Origin: Rhodovibrio sp.
Lineage (GTDB): Bacteria; Pseudomonadota; Alphaproteobacteria; Kiloniellales; Rhodovibrionaceae
Direction of reading: 5' to 3'
Assembly (NCBI GenBank): GCA_007127165.1
Contig: SKZV01000242.1
Coordinates: 1 to 35,142, forward strand
DNA: 35,142 nucleotides
Every line of letters starts with the position of its first letter. Position 1 is the first letter of the stretch. Below, piece by piece: positions 1-10,542 of the stretch. Below the pieces are notes generated by a model. The model ran no database searches, was not told the origin of the DNA, and saw nothing but the letters and a program-made list of their open reading frames with translations. A program made the translations under genes and the position numbers.

Positions 1-1
1 G

Positions 2-799
<798 letters not shown>

Positions 800-1007
800 G
801 GTTACACTGCCGGTCTCGGACCCAACATAATTTCGCCCTACTGCAGCCGGAAACTACTGGCGTACAGGCAGCGGCAGAAGCATGGTCGCGGGCGGAGCTT
901 GCACCGCCGCCACGCCTGATGTTTACAGTCTTCCCGCTTGTTCGCGAGCGACATCGTGCAAGCCGCGCCTGAAGACATCCGGTCCATCGCAAAGTAGACA
1001 TCGAGCC

Positions 1008-2360
1008 ATGATTCCCTCAAATCGCCGGCGTTTTCTCACGAACTCCTTTTATGCCGCTGCCGTGACCGCGGTGCCGCTCGGGCTGCTTCCGGGCACGGCG
1101 CGCGCGGAACTCGAAATCGACATCACGCGCGGGCGGGTGCAGCCGCTGCCGATCGCGATCAGCGAGTTCCACGGCGAGAGTGAGCAGGCGCGCGATGTCG
1201 GCGCCGACATCGCGCGCGTGGTGACCGACAATCTCCGCCGCTCGGGCCTCTTCGCGCCAATCGATCCGCGCGCCTTTATTCAGGAACCAGCCAGCGTCAG
1301 CGCCGCGCCGCGCTTTGCCGACTGGCGCTTGATCGATGCCCAGGCGCTGGTCAGCGGCCGTGCCGAGGACCGAGGGAACGGGCGGCTGCGCATCGAATTC
1401 CGGCTGTGGGACGTGTTCGGCGAGCAGCAGATGACGGGCCTTGCCTACAACACCACGCCGGGCAACTGGCGGCGCGTCGCGCATATAATCTCCGATGCGA
1501 TCTATAAGCGCATGACCGGAGAGGACGGCTACTTCGACACGCGGCTCGTCTATGTGTCCGAGCAGGGACCGGCGAACGACCGGCAGAAGCGGCTCGCGCT
1601 CATGGACCAGGACGGTGCGAACCACCGCTATCTCACGGATGGCTCGCATCTGGTGCTCACTCCGCGCTTTTCACCAACCCGGCAGGAGATCACCTTTGTC
1701 AGCTATGTCCGTCGCGTGCCGCGTATCTACTTGCTGAACCTGGATAGCGGTCAGCAGGAAATGCTCGGCGAGTTCCGGGGCATGACCTTCGCGCCGCGCT
1801 TCTCGCCCGACGGCAACCGGGTAATCATGGCGCTGGAGCAGGACGGCAACTCGGATCTCTACGTCATGGACCTGCGGACGCGCGAGCAGCGCCGCCTGAC
1901 CAACCACCCCGCCATCGATATTTCGGCCTCCTATTCGCCCGATGGAGAGTACGCCGTGTTCAACTCCAATCGCGGCGGCAGGCTCCAACTTTACACGATG
2001 CGTGCCGACGGCTCCGGGGTGGAGCGGATTTCCTTTGGCGACGGCAGCTACTCCACGCCGGTCTGGTCGCCGCGCGGCGACCTGATCGCCTTTACCCGTC
2101 AGGCACAGGGGCGTTTCTTCGTCGGCGTGATGCGGCCGGACGGCAGTGGCGAGCGTATGCTTGCGGACGGTTTTCGCGTCGAAGGCCCCACCTGGGCGCC
2201 GAACGGACGGGTGCTTTCGTTCTTCCGGCGCTCCCAGGCCGATGCGGATGGCAACTTCCGCAGCCGGCTGCACACGATCGACTTGACGGGGTACAACGAA
2301 CGCGAAGTTACGACACCGCACGACGCTTCCGATCCAGCCTGGTCGCCGCAGAATCCCTAG
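1008..2360 (+). CDS. tolB: TolB, Tol-Pal beta-propeller protein
   Basis: TolB is the periplasmic beta-propeller that binds Pal and receives force from TolA. The ATG at 1008 gives 450 residues, the usual family length. An in-frame upstream start at 882 would only add a low-quality N-terminus ahead of a clear signal peptide. The signal has a twin-arginine look (NRRRFLT, residues 5-11), a hydrophobic stretch, and a probable cleavage site after ARA at residue 33. The mature N-terminus (ELEIDITRG) fits the TolB amino domain. The C-terminal half carries repeated propeller signatures of the type [18 protein letters not shown] and [10 protein letters not shown]. The gene lies between tolA and pal as expected. 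About 208 bases of non-coding sequence separate it from tolA, with no clear terminator. Confidence 0.95.
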   Translation: MIPSNRRRFLTNSFYAAAVTAVPLGLLPGTARAELEIDITRGRVQPLPIAISEFHGESEQARDVGADIARVVTDNLRRSGLFAPIDPRAFIQEPASVSAAPRFADWRLIDAQALVSGRAEDRGNGRLRIEFRLWDVFGEQQMTGLAYNTTPGNWRRVAHIISDAIYKRMTGEDGYFDTRLVYVSEQGPANDRQKRLALMDQDGANHRYLTDGSHLVLTPRFSPTRQEITFVSYVRRVPRIYLLNLDSGQQEMLGEFRGMTFAPRFSPDGNRVIMALEQDGNSDLYVMDLRTREQRRLTNHPAIDISASYSPDGEYAVFNSNRGGRLQLYTMRADGSGVERISFGDGSYSTPVWSPRGDLIAFTRQAQGRFFVGVMRPDGSGERMLADGFRVEGPTWAPNGRVLSFFRRSQADADGNFRSRLHTIDLTGYNEREVTTPHDASDPAWSPQNP

Positions 2361-2440
2361 TCATATTCCAAAACTCGAACAGAAAAATCGCGGCGAATAC
2401 ATCGCGCTTGCAATAGATAAGTTCTTTTTGCCGGAATGCC

Positions 2441-2469
2441 TTGATTGGAAACAGCGGCACAATTATAGT
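2441..2469 (+). promoter_or_regulatory. Sigma70-type promoter of pal
   Basis: TTGATT at 2441-2446 and TATAGT at 2464-2469 are separated by exactly 17 bases in a locally AT-richer stretch. They lie about 130 bases upstream of the pal start and downstream of the tolB stop. Match quality and spacing are good for a housekeeping promoter, so pal can probably be transcribed independently of tolB. Confidence 0.6.
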
Positions 2470-2596
2470 TCGGGCGATCCACAGTCGTGGGGGCTCGGAC
2501 GGCCGGGCGGCGTTGCCAATACGTCTGCCCGCTCGCGGGGGAGCCGAAACCATAACAACCCAGACCTCGCCGGGGATGGACTTGAGAGGGTATCCA

Positions 2597-3154
2597 ATGA
2601 AGACGCATCTGACTTTCGTTGCAGCCGCGTTGTTCCTGGCTGCATGTTCGACTGCCGCTGAAGACAGCGCGGTAACTGGGGGGCAGGCCAGCGCGGAGCA
2701 GCAGGCGGCGGAGCAGGCCGGGCAGGGCGCAAGTGGCGCGGCTCAGGACGAGATCGGCCGCGAAGAGATCGCCGGCCCTGCCGCCGGGACGCAGGAGCAT
2801 TTGGTGGTCAACGTCGGCGACCGCGTGTTCTTTGAGTTCGATAGCTCCAGCCTGACCGAGGAAGCGACCGAGACCGTGGACCGGCTCGCCGCCTGGATGG
2901 ACCAGAACGGCGGCACCAGCATCATCATCGAGGGGCACGCGGACGAGCGCGGCACCCGTGACTACAACCTTGCGCTTGGCGCCCGCCGCGCGAACGCCAT
3001 CCGCGATCACCTCTCGCTGCGGGGGATCGACACGAACCGGCTCGAAACCGTTTCCTACGGGGAAGAGCGTCCGGCGGTGATGGGGTCGAACGACCGCGCC
3101 TGGGCACAGAATCGCCGTGCGGTCTTCGTCGTGGAAGGCGCACCCGTCTCCTGA
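2597..3154 (+). CDS. pal: Pal, peptidoglycan-associated lipoprotein
   Basis: Pal anchors the outer membrane to peptidoglycan and is the cargo of the Tol system during division. The ATG at 2597 follows a GAGAGGG ribosome-binding site and gives 185 residues. Residues 1-17 form a lipoprotein signal ending in LAAC, so Cys17 is the predicted lipidated residue. A Gln/Ala/Glu-rich linker follows. The C-terminal OmpA-like domain includes VFFEFDSSSL, the EGHADERGTRDYNLALGARR segment with the peptidoglycan-binding Asp/Arg region, and a VSYGEERP strand. In-frame codons upstream of 2597 encode no signal sequence, so that extension is rejected. The gene has its own likely promoter and an intrinsic terminator downstream. 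Confidence 0.96.
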   Translation: MKTHLTFVAAALFLAACSTAAEDSAVTGGQASAEQQAAEQAGQGASGAAQDEIGREEIAGPAAGTQEHLVVNVGDRVFFEFDSSSLTEEATETVDRLAAWMDQNGGTSIIIEGHADERGTRDYNLALGARRANAIRDHLSLRGIDTNRLETVSYGEERPAVMGSNDRAWAQNRRAVFVVEGAPVS

Positions 3155-3192
3155 CGCAAGCCTTGACGGGTCTGCAAATGCAATGACTTGAG

Positions 3193-3230
3193 AACGCCCG
3201 TCCCGGGTTTGGGGACGGGCGTTACTTTTT
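3193..3230 (+). terminator. Intrinsic terminator after pal
   Basis: AACGCCCGTCC (3193-3203) pairs perfectly with GGACGGGCGTT (3213-3223) around a 9-base loop. After two bases a run of five T follows (3226-3230). It lies 38 bases past the pal stop and separates pal from cpoB. Confidence 0.85.
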
Positions 3231-3412
3231 CGGGCGGATTTTCGCGGATGTGCGTTGCCTTGGGCACGCGCTTGTAGCCGGGCCACAATTGTGCCAAGAA
3301 GATCGCGCAAGGATCATGGCGGACCAGAGTAGTGTGTCTCAGCTGTCCGGACATGCTTTAGTCCGGGCGCTCCGCAACCCGATTTTTCAATAGCCATAGC
3401 GACCGAGAGCCG

Positions 3413-4477
3413 ATGATTGGACCTCAGCACTTGCAGCCGGTGCGGCTGCTGATCCTGGCGCTCGTAGCGGCGCTGGTATTCACGATTGCGGCAACGCTCG
3501 CCCCTCCGGTTCAGGCGCAGAGCCAGGACGAGATGCGGGCAATGGCACAGCGCCTCGAGCGCCTGCAACGCGAGGTGAACGACTTGCAGCGCACTGTGTT
3601 CCGGGGCGAGGCGCCCGATCCAGCGCGAACGCCGGAAGTGCCCGCCACCAGCGAGCCCGGTGAACCGATGGGCCTCACACGCGAAGGCGGACTGCGCCTG
3701 CAAAGCCGGCTTGAACAGCTGGAGCAGGAGGTTCGCAATCTCACCTCGCAAGTGGAGGAGACGCGCTTCGATATGCGCCGGATGTCGGAGCGGTTCGAGA
3801 CTTTCGAAGCCGACGTCGATCTTCGCCTGAGCGATCTGGAACAGGGGCGGCCAGTCGCGCAAGCACAGGATGAACACGCGGAACCAGGGCGCGCCGGTGC
3901 GGCGGAACCCGAGGCGCCGGCGATCGCGGGCCTTGCCGCTGGCGGGGAAGCGGTTCCGGGCCGTGAGCCGCGCACACTGGGGCAAGTTTCCGAAGATGCC
4001 GTTGCAGCGTTGCGCGAAGAGCAAGCGCGCGCCGATGAAGAAGAGGCCGACACCGCCGCAGCGCCGGGCGAAGACGTGTTGCCGGACGCTGGCCCCGAAG
4101 AACAGTACCGCCACGCCTTTGGGCTGTTGCGTCAGACGCAATACGATGAGGCCGAACAAGCCTTGCAAGCCTTTCTCGACCGTCACGAAGATCACGACTT
4201 GGCGGGCAACGCGCAGTACTGGCTGGGCGAAACCTTTTATGTGCGCGGAAATTACAACCGCGCCGCCGTTAACTTCGCTGAAGGTTTTCAAAAGTATCCT
4301 GACAACAGTAAAGCGCCGGACAACTTGCTGAAGCTCGGGATGTCGCTCAGCGAGATCGAACGCGTCGAGGACGCTTGCGGTATTTACGCGGAACTGCAGG
4401 AACGCTACCCGCAAGCCCCGAGCAATATCCTGCAACGGGCGGAGCGTGAGGAGCAGCGGTTGGGTTGTTCGAACTGA
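3413..4477 (+). CDS. cpoB: CpoB/YbgF, Tol-Pal accessory protein
   Basis: CpoB is a periplasmic protein that coordinates peptidoglycan synthesis with Tol-driven outer-membrane constriction. The 354-residue product has a signal peptide with probable cleavage after VQA at residue 35. Coiled-coil heptads rich in Leu, Glu and Arg follow, near residues 37-65 and 100-150, then a variable acidic/Ala-rich linker. The C-terminal tetratricopeptide domain runs from about residue 228 and includes YRHAFGLLRQTQYDEAEQAL, YWLGETFYVRGNYNRAA and a third repeat. The protein is longer than the E. coli one because of the linker, which is common in alphaproteobacteria. It follows the pal terminator by about 180 bases, so it probably has its own promoter, which I could not place confidently. 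The 3' end overlaps the proposed tilS start. Confidence 0.93.
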   Translation: MIGPQHLQPVRLLILALVAALVFTIAATLAPPVQAQSQDEMRAMAQRLERLQREVNDLQRTVFRGEAPDPARTPEVPATSEPGEPMGLTREGGLRLQSRLEQLEQEVRNLTSQVEETRFDMRRMSERFETFEADVDLRLSDLEQGRPVAQAQDEHAEPGRAGAAEPEAPAIAGLAAGGEAVPGREPRTLGQVSEDAVAALREEQARADEEEADTAAAPGEDVLPDAGPEEQYRHAFGLLRQTQYDEAEQALQAFLDRHEDHDLAGNAQYWLGETFYVRGNYNRAAVNFAEGFQKYPDNSKAPDNLLKLGMSLSEIERVEDACGIYAELQERYPQAPSNILQRAEREEQRLGCSN

Positions 4478-5871
4478 GAACCTGGGCCAATGAGGGCGGC
4501 GGCGACGTGGGCGGCGGCGAAGCAGCGCCGGTGACTGGCGGCGAGTTCGCCCGGCTGATGGCTCCCTTCGCGCCGTTCGAACGCACGCCGCGTCTTGCGG
4601 TCGCCGTGTCGGGCGGCCCGGACAGCCTCGCGCTCACGCTGCTTTTGGCCGACTGGGTAGCCGGGCAGGGCGGTGAGCTGCTGGCCTTCACCGTCGATCA
4701 TGGGCTGCGTCCGGAGTCCGCCGGTGAAGCGCGTTGGGTCGGGGAACTCCTGACGGCGCGGGGCGTAGATCATCGTACGTTGCACGCCGGGCTCGACAAG
4801 ACGTCAGGCGGCGGGCGGCAGGATCGGGCTCGTGCCGCCCGTTACGCCTGTTTGGAAGCGGCCTGTGTCGAGGCGGGCGTGCTGCATCTGGCGCTGGCGC
4901 ATCATCGCGGCGATCAGGCGGAGACGGTTTTGCTCCGGATTCGCGGGCGCACGGCGGTGCCGGGAATGGCCGGAATGGCGGGGCAGCGAACGACACCGGC
5001 GTTGCGCCTCTTGCGGCCGCTGCTGGCGTTGCCGAAGGCGCGGCTGGTGGCGACCTTGTGGAGCCGCGGCGTCTCCTGGGTCGAGGATCCGAGCAACCAA
5101 AACCGCATTTATCTGCGCAGCCGTATGCGGGCGGTTGGGCCGGAACTGGCGCGAAGCGGGCTGGACGAGGCGCACCTTGCCGAAATCGCCGGCTTGATCG
5201 GGGTGGCCCGCAACGCCGTGGACATCTTGACGGCTAGCCTGCTGGCGGACGCATTGGAGGTTCATCCGTTCGGCTTCGCCCGACTGCGCCTGAACGCATT
5301 GGTGGCGGCGGACAAGGAAGTCGGGCGGACGGCGCTGGCCCAGGTGCTGACGACCGTGGGCGGACGCGACAGGCCGCCTCGGCGCGAGCGACTGGTGCGA
5401 CTCTACTCCGAACTTTCCGGGGAGCCGGGAAAAACGCCGCGATACGGCAGCACGCTTGGGGGTTGCCGCCTCTTGCTGCGCGGGGAGAACCTTTTCGTGA
5501 TGCGGGAAGTTGGGCGGACACCGCGGGATAAGCTGGTTCCTGGCGAGCGAAAAGTCTATGATGGACGCTATCGCTTGCAAGTCAGCGCCGACGCGCCGAA
5601 CGGCCTGGAAGTTGGGCCTCTTGGGCGGGCTGGATGGGCAGCGGTAACGGCGGCGAAGCCGGGCCTGCGGGAGACATCGCTACCGTCGCCCGTACGTTTT
5701 GCGCTGCCGGCGGTCTTCGATGCCGACGGTGCGCGCGAGGTTCCTGCTCTAGGTTGGCTGCGCGCCGGTTTGCAGGCCCCGGCGGTGGAGGAATGTGCAT
5801 TTGCGCCCTGCGTGGCCGCGACCGGATCCGGGTTTGCAGTTGCTCACGCGGAAAAGCGCATTATCTACTAG
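4465..5871 (+). CDS. tilS: TilS, tRNA(Ile)-lysidine synthase
   Basis: TilS is a cytoplasmic ATP-dependent ligase that modifies C34 of the CAU-anticodon tRNA-Ile to lysidine, so the tRNA reads AUA codons. The N-type ATP pyrophosphatase loop SGGPDS is at residues 49-54. FTVDHGLRPES and the ALAHHRGDQAETVLLRI segment follow, all diagnostic of the family. The C-terminal region is more divergent but of normal extent. The TTG at 4465 overlaps cpoB by 13 bases and has GAGGAG 11 bases upstream, suggesting translational coupling. A GTG at 4531 would remove a glycine-rich leader and put the ATP loop at residue 27, closer to typical, so the start is uncertain. The function is secure. Confidence 0.92.
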   Translation: MFELRTWANEGGGDVGGGEAAPVTGGEFARLMAPFAPFERTPRLAVAVSGGPDSLALTLLLADWVAGQGGELLAFTVDHGLRPESAGEARWVGELLTARGVDHRTLHAGLDKTSGGGRQDRARAARYACLEAACVEAGVLHLALAHHRGDQAETVLLRIRGRTAVPGMAGMAGQRTTPALRLLRPLLALPKARLVATLWSRGVSWVEDPSNQNRIYLRSRMRAVGPELARSGLDEAHLAEIAGLIGVARNAVDILTASLLADALEVHPFGFARLRLNALVAADKEVGRTALAQVLTTVGGRDRPPRRERLVRLYSELSGEPGKTPRYGSTLGGCRLLLRGENLFVMREVGRTPRDKLVPGERKVYDGRYRLQVSADAPNGLEVGPLGRAGWAAVTAAKPGLRETSLPSPVRFALPAVFDADGAREVPALGWLRAGLQAPAVEECAFAPCVAATGSGFAVAHAEKRIIY

Positions 5872-6012
5872 TGAACTGATAATCGGCGGCGTGGGCCTCC
5901 AGAGCGTGCGTGGCGGCCAAGCCAGCCGGTGAGCCGCGTGACAGGGCCAGGAGGCCGATCGGCGCCGAGGCCAAGGGGCCGATCAAGCTCATGACGAAGA
6001 GGAAGCGGAATC

Positions 6013-7947
6013 GTGAATTTTAGCCGTAACGCAGCGCTTTGGATCATTATCGTGCTGCTGCTTTTCGCCCTTTTCAATCTGTTTCAGGGTACTGCGCAGC
6101 GTGGGCCGGAACAGCAGGTGGCCTTCTCCGACTTTATGGATCAGGTCGAGGGTGGACAGGTGTCCAACGTGACCATCCAGGGTCAGGAAGTGCGCGGGCA
6201 GTATACTGACGGCCGCCAGTTCAAGACCCATGCGCCCGAGGACCCGGGGCTGGTGCAGAGCTTGCGCGAAAATGACGTGCGCATCTCGGCGGAGCCGCAG
6301 GAGGGCCTGAATCCGCTGCTCTCGATCCTGATTTCGTGGTTCCCGATGCTGCTCTTGATCGGCGTATGGATATTCTTCATGCGGCAGATGCAAGGCGGCG
6401 GCGGCAAGGCCATGGGCTTCGGCAAATCCAAGGCCAAGTTGCTGACGGAAAAATCCGGGCGCGTAACCTTCAACGACGTCGCGGGAATCGACGAGGCCAA
6501 GCAGGAACTCGAGGAGATCGTGGAATTCCTGCGCGATCCGCAGAAGTTCCAGCGCCTGGGCGGACGTATTCCCAAGGGCATGTTGCTTGTCGGGCCTCCG
6601 GGCACGGGTAAGACGCTGCTGGCGCGGGCGATTGCGGGCGAGGCCAGCGTGCCGTTCTTCACCATCTCGGGTTCCGACTTCGTAGAGATGTTCGTCGGCG
6701 TCGGCGCAAGCCGCGTGCGCGACATGTTCGAGCAGGCGAAGAAGAACGCGCCCTGCCTCGTGTTCATCGACGAGTTGGACGCGGTCGGCCGTCATCGCGG
6801 TGCCGGCCTGGGTGGCGGCAACGATGAGCGCGAGCAGACGCTCAACCAGCTTTTGGTCGAGATGGACGGCTTCGAGGCGAACGAGGGCGTCATCCTGATC
6901 GCCGCGACCAACCGCCCCGACGTGCTGGACCCTGCCTTGCTGCGTCCCGGCCGTTTCGACCGCCAGATCACCGTTCCGAATCCCGATGTCGGCGGGCGGG
7001 AGACCATCCTGGGCGTTCATATGCGCAAGGTTCCGCTGGCGCCGGATGTCGATCCAAGAGTGATCGCCCGTGGCACCCCCGGCTTCTCCGGCGCGGACCT
7101 CGCCAACTTGGTGAACGAGGCGGCGCTGATCGCGGCGCGGCAGAATAAGCGCGTGGTGACGATGCGCGACTTCGAGAAGGCCAAGGATAAGGTCCTCATG
7201 GGCGCGGAGCGCCGCTCCATGGTCATGACCGAAGAGGAAAAGGCGCTGACGGCCTATCACGAGGCCGGTCACGCGCTGCTTTCCCTCTTCGTGCCGGACA
7301 ATGACCCGCTGCATAAGGTGACGATCATCCCGCGCGGACGTGCCCTCGGCGTGACGATGTCGCTGCCCGAGAAGGACCGCTACGGCTACAAAAAGAGCGA
7401 GATCACCGCGCGCCTTGCGATGATTTTCGGTGGCCGCGTGGCGGAAGAACTGATTTACGGACTGGACAACATCACTACCGGCGCGGGCGACGACATCCGC
7501 AAGGCGACCGAGCTTGCGCGGCGCATGATCACCGAGTGGGGCATGAGCGAACGCCTCGGCCCGCTGCGCTATTCGGAAAACGAGCAGGAAGTCTTCCTCG
7601 GCCATCAGGTGACGCAGCGCAAGAACGTGTCCGAGTACACGGCCCGCCTGATCGACGAGGAGATACACCGCGTCATCGCCGAAGCGGAAACCAAGGCGCG
7701 CGAGGTGCTGACCGAACATCTTGACGACCTGCACACGCTGGCAAAGGGGCTGCTGGAGTACGAAACACTCGGCTCCGACGAGGTGCAGGCCCTGCTGCGC
7801 GGCGAGACCATCGACCGCTCCGAACCCGGCGGCGACAAGGCTGGCGGCAAGCGCGCCTCGGTCCCGACCAGCGGCAAGGCTGCGGGCAAGGGTCGTGGCG
7901 GCGGCGCTCCTGGCGGCATGGAGCCCGAGCCGCAGCCGGGTAGTTGA
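6013..7947 (+). CDS. ftsH: FtsH, membrane ATP-dependent zinc protease
   Basis: FtsH is a hexameric inner-membrane AAA+ metalloprotease that degrades misfolded membrane proteins and regulatory substrates. The GTG start at 6013 is preceded by AGAGGAAG and gives 644 residues. The first membrane segment is at about residues 8-26, the periplasmic domain lies between, and the second segment is near 98-118. Walker A GPPGTGKT is at 194-201 and Walker B FIDELD has Asp253/Glu254. The second region of homology contains RPGRFDR. The zinc site HEAGH is at 416-420, with a third-ligand Asp in [10 protein letters not shown] near 493-494. The tail is rich in Gly, Lys and Pro. All catalytic residues are present. 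About 140 bases separate it from tilS. Confidence 0.98.
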   Translation: MNFSRNAALWIIIVLLLFALFNLFQGTAQRGPEQQVAFSDFMDQVEGGQVSNVTIQGQEVRGQYTDGRQFKTHAPEDPGLVQSLRENDVRISAEPQEGLNPLLSILISWFPMLLLIGVWIFFMRQMQGGGGKAMGFGKSKAKLLTEKSGRVTFNDVAGIDEAKQELEEIVEFLRDPQKFQRLGGRIPKGMLLVGPPGTGKTLLARAIAGEASVPFFTISGSDFVEMFVGVGASRVRDMFEQAKKNAPCLVFIDELDAVGRHRGAGLGGGNDEREQTLNQLLVEMDGFEANEGVILIAATNRPDVLDPALLRPGRFDRQITVPNPDVGGRETILGVHMRKVPLAPDVDPRVIARGTPGFSGADLANLVNEAALIAARQNKRVVTMRDFEKAKDKVLMGAERRSMVMTEEEKALTAYHEAGHALLSLFVPDNDPLHKVTIIPRGRALGVTMSLPEKDRYGYKKSEITARLAMIFGGRVAEELIYGLDNITTGAGDDIRKATELARRMITEWGMSERLGPLRYSENEQEVFLGHQVTQRKNVSEYTARLIDEEIHRVIAEAETKAREVLTEHLDDLHTLAKGLLEYETLGSDEVQALLRGETIDRSEPGGDKAGGKRASVPTSGKAAGKGRGGGAPGGMEPEPQPGS

Positions 7948-8020
7948 CGCTGAGGGGGGTGGCTCCGCGAAGGGGCCACCCTCACCCTGTTCCTGTCCCG
8001 CCTGCTGTAACCGCCAAGTC

Positions 8021-9103
8021 ATGAGCGTTAACGTCTACCTCAACCCCGTGGGCATGACTGGCCCGCAGTCCGCCAGCGACGCTGCGCTGCCGCTCGCAGG
8101 CGGCGGCTTGCGGTTTTCCGCTTGCGAGGTGTCGCGGCGCAGCCTTGAAAGTCCGGCCGATGTCTCCAGGGGCGTTCTCGCCATTCCCGAGCTTGCGGCG
8201 GTCGAGGGTGCGCAGGCTTGGTTGGAGCGCCTCGCCGCACCGCGCGGCGTGCTGGCGGGGCTGGCGATGGATCGCCCGCGCGTCATGGGCGTGGTCAACA
8301 TCACGCCCGACAGCTTCTCCGACGGCGGCGCGCGCTTCGACAAGAACCGCGCCATCGAGGACGGGCTGGCGATGTGGGAGGCCGGGGCGGAGATTCTGGA
8401 CCTTGGCGGCGAGTCCACGCGGCCGGGCGCGGAACCGGTGCCGATCGAGGAGGAGCAGCGCCGCGTCTTGCCGGTGGTGAGGGCGCTGGCGGGGCAGGGG
8501 TGCCGCGTTTCGATCGACACGCGCAATGCGGCGACGATGCGCGCGGCGGTCGAGGCCGGGGCCGCAATCATTAACGACGTCACGGCGCTGACCTCGGATG
8601 CCGACAGCCTTGCCACTGCCGCAGATGCGGGCGTGCCGGTTATTTTGATGCACATGCAGGGCACGCCGCAAACGATGCAGAAGAATCCGCGCTACGATGA
8701 TGCGGCCCTCGACGTCTTCGATTTCCTGGCTGACCGGGTTGCGGCCTGCGAATCGGCCGGAATCGCACGGGAGCGGATCGTCGTTGATCCCGGCGTCGGC
8801 TTCGGCAAGACGCTTCAGCATAACCTCGAGGTCATGGACCGTCTGGCGTTGTATCAGGGGCTTGGTTGCCCGGTGCTGCTGGGGGTGAGCCGCAAGTCCA
8901 TGCTCGGCCGGATCAGCCGGGGCGAACCGGCGCAGGAGCGCCTGCCTGCGTCGCTCGCGGCGGCGCTGGCGGGCGCGCAGCGCGGCGCGCAGATCCTCCG
9001 GGTGCACGACGTTCCGGAAACCCGGCAGGCGCTGGCGCTGTGGCAGGCGGTGACCTTCGCCCGCGCTCCCGGACCCGCTTCAGGGGCACCCGCTACAGGG
9101 TAA
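8021..9103 (+). CDS. folP: FolP, dihydropteroate synthase
   Basis: FolP condenses p-aminobenzoate with 6-hydroxymethyl-dihydropterin pyrophosphate in folate synthesis and is the sulfonamide target. The ATG at 8021 gives 360 residues. The TIM-barrel core begins near residue 85 with VMGVVNITPDSFSDGG. It continues with GGESTRPGA (from residue 129), SIDTRNAATMRAAVEAGA, INDVTAL, LMHMQGTPQTMQ, VDPGVGFGKT and GVSRKSMLG, which cover both substrate pockets. The core matches the usual length of about 270 residues. The first ~85 residues are an extra N-terminal domain that I cannot assign, which is the reason the protein is longer than E. coli FolP. An even longer frame back to 7721 overlaps ftsH and is rejected. 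It lies 73 bases after ftsH. Confidence 0.94.
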   Translation: MSVNVYLNPVGMTGPQSASDAALPLAGGGLRFSACEVSRRSLESPADVSRGVLAIPELAAVEGAQAWLERLAAPRGVLAGLAMDRPRVMGVVNITPDSFSDGGARFDKNRAIEDGLAMWEAGAEILDLGGESTRPGAEPVPIEEEQRRVLPVVRALAGQGCRVSIDTRNAATMRAAVEAGAAIINDVTALTSDADSLATAADAGVPVILMHMQGTPQTMQKNPRYDDAALDVFDFLADRVAACESAGIARERIVVDPGVGFGKTLQHNLEVMDRLALYQGLGCPVLLGVSRKSMLGRISRGEPAQERLPASLAAALAGAQRGAQILRVHDVPETRQALALWQAVTFARAPGPASGAPATG

Positions 9104-9174
9104 GTTTCGCCCTTCGCGCTTTCTGTTAAACTGCTGACTTCGACTTAGGGGAAGGTTTTGAGGCAATTCCGGTA

Positions 9175-10542
9175 ATGACACGAAAACTTTTCGGCACCGA
9201 CGGAATTCGCGGCACCGCCAACCGCGAACCGATTACGGCGGAAACCGCGCTGGCCGTCGCGCTGGCGGCGGGCGCGCAGTTTCGGCGCGGCGATCACCGC
9301 CACGTTGTGGTAATCGGCAAGGATACTCGCCTTTCGGGCTATATGCTGGAGCCCGCGCTGACCGCAGGTTTTATTTCCGCGGGAATCGACGTGGTGCTGT
9401 TGGGTCCGATTCCGACTCCAGGCGTTGGCATGCTTACCCGCTCGCTCCGCGCCGACCTCGGGGTCATGATTTCAGCCTCGCACAACCCCTTCGCCGACAA
9501 TGGAATCAAGCTCTTCGGGCCGGACGGCTTCAAGCTCTCCGATGCCGTGGAGGCGGAAATCGAGGCGCGCATCGGCAACGGCGGCGACAGCGCCCTCGTC
9601 GAACCCGGTCGTCTTGGCCGCGCGCGGCGGCTGGAGGACTCCGGCGGGCGCTACATCGAGTTCGTGAAGAGCACCTTCCCGCGCCGCCTGCGCCTCGACG
9701 GGCTGAAAATCGTCGTGGACTGCGCCCACGGCGCCGCCTATCGCGTGGCCCCGCGCGTCTTCTATGAACTCGGGGCGGAGGTGGTGGAGATCGCCGACGA
9801 TCCCGACGGCTTCAACATCAACCGCGACTGCGGCGCGATGGCGCCCGGCACGATGCAGAAAGCCGTGCTTGAGCATGGCGCGGACCTTGGGCTGGCGCTC
9901 GACGGGGATGCCGACCGCCTGCTGGTCGCTAACGAACGCGGCGAGCTTGTCGACGGCGATCAGCTTATGGGGCTGATTGCCGGATTCCTGCACCGGGAAG
10001 AGCGGCTGGACGGCGGCGGCGTCGTGGCGACGGTGATGTCGAACCTGGGCCTGGAACGCCATCTGAAGGGCCTCGGCCTGGCGCTTGAGCGAACGCCGGT
10101 CGGCGACCGTTATGTGGTTGAGCGGATGCGCCGCGACGGCTACAACGTCGGTGGCGAGCAGTCCGGCCACATTGTGCTGTCGGACTACACCACGACCGGC
10201 GACGGCCTGATCGCGGCCTTGCAGGTGCTGGCGGTGCTGGTCGAGACCGGCAAGCCCGCAAGCGAAGTGCTGCAAGTCTTCGAAGCGGTGCCGCAGTGCC
10301 TGACCAGCGTCCGGATTGTCGACCGCGCCGTGATGAACCTCGAAATCGTACGCGAGGCCATTGCGGAGAGCGAGCTTCGGCTGCAGGCGCAGGGCCGCTT
10401 GGTCATCCGTCCTTCGGGCACGGAACCGGTCATTCGGATCATGGCGGAAGGCGACGACGCCGGACTGGTCGCGCAGGTCGTGGGTGCGCTTGCGGAGGCA
10501 ATTCGGGCGGCGGGCGAAGAAGGACAGCAGGCGGCTCAATGA
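9175..10542 (+). CDS. glmM: GlmM, phosphoglucosamine mutase
   Basis: GlmM interconverts glucosamine-6-phosphate and glucosamine-1-phosphate, the entry to UDP-GlcNAc for peptidoglycan and LPS. The product has 455 residues, standard for the family, and starts [13 protein letters not shown]. The active-site phosphoserine is Ser102 in MISASHNPF. The metal-binding loop DGDADR starts at residue 243, and GGEQSGHI supplies the sugar-binding loop. The phosphate-binding loop [12 protein letters not shown] lies near the C-terminus. The gene follows folP by about 70 bases, an arrangement seen in many proteobacteria, and its stop overlaps the thiD start. Confidence 0.98.
   Translation: MTRKLFGTDGIRGTANREPITAETALAVALAAGAQFRRGDHRHVVVIGKDTRLSGYMLEPALTAGFISAGIDVVLLGPIPTPGVGMLTRSLRADLGVMISASHNPFADNGIKLFGPDGFKLSDAVEAEIEARIGNGGDSALVEPGRLGRARRLEDSGGRYIEFVKSTFPRRLRLDGLKIVVDCAHGAAYRVAPRVFYELGAEVVEIADDPDGFNINRDCGAMAPGTMQKAVLEHGADLGLALDGDADRLLVANERGELVDGDQLMGLIAGFLHREERLDGGGVVATVMSNLGLERHLKGLGLALERTPVGDRYVVERMRRDGYNVGGEQSGHIVLSDYTTTGDGLIAALQVLAVLVETGKPASEVLQVFEAVPQCLTSVRIVDRAVMNLEIVREAIAESELRLQAQGRLVIRPSGTEPVIRIMAEGDDAGLVAQVVGALAEAIRAAGEEGQQAAQ

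Noticed and set aside
7954-7983. Hairpin after ftsH
   Set aside because: GGGTGGC/GCCACCC can pair, but no T-run follows and folP starts soon after; not called a terminator.
7721-8020. N-terminal extension of folP into ftsH
   Set aside because: It would overlap the ftsH 3' end out of frame and encode Cys/Arg-rich sequence; the ATG at 8021 is sufficient.
5989-8022. Long open frame on the minus strand opposite ftsH
   Set aside because: ftsH has complete motifs on the + strand. The opposite frame is rich in His, Arg, Gln and Ala, as expected for a GC-rich antisense shadow, and shows no domain.
9075-9125. Short similarity (CTACAGGGTAAG) to the left arm of the repeat at 13404-13502
   Set aside because: Only about a dozen bases, inside the folP 3' end, with no second arm.
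10480-10540. Possible TPP riboswitch upstream of thiD
   Set aside because: thiD starts within the glmM stop codon, so there is no leader and no TPP-box sequence.
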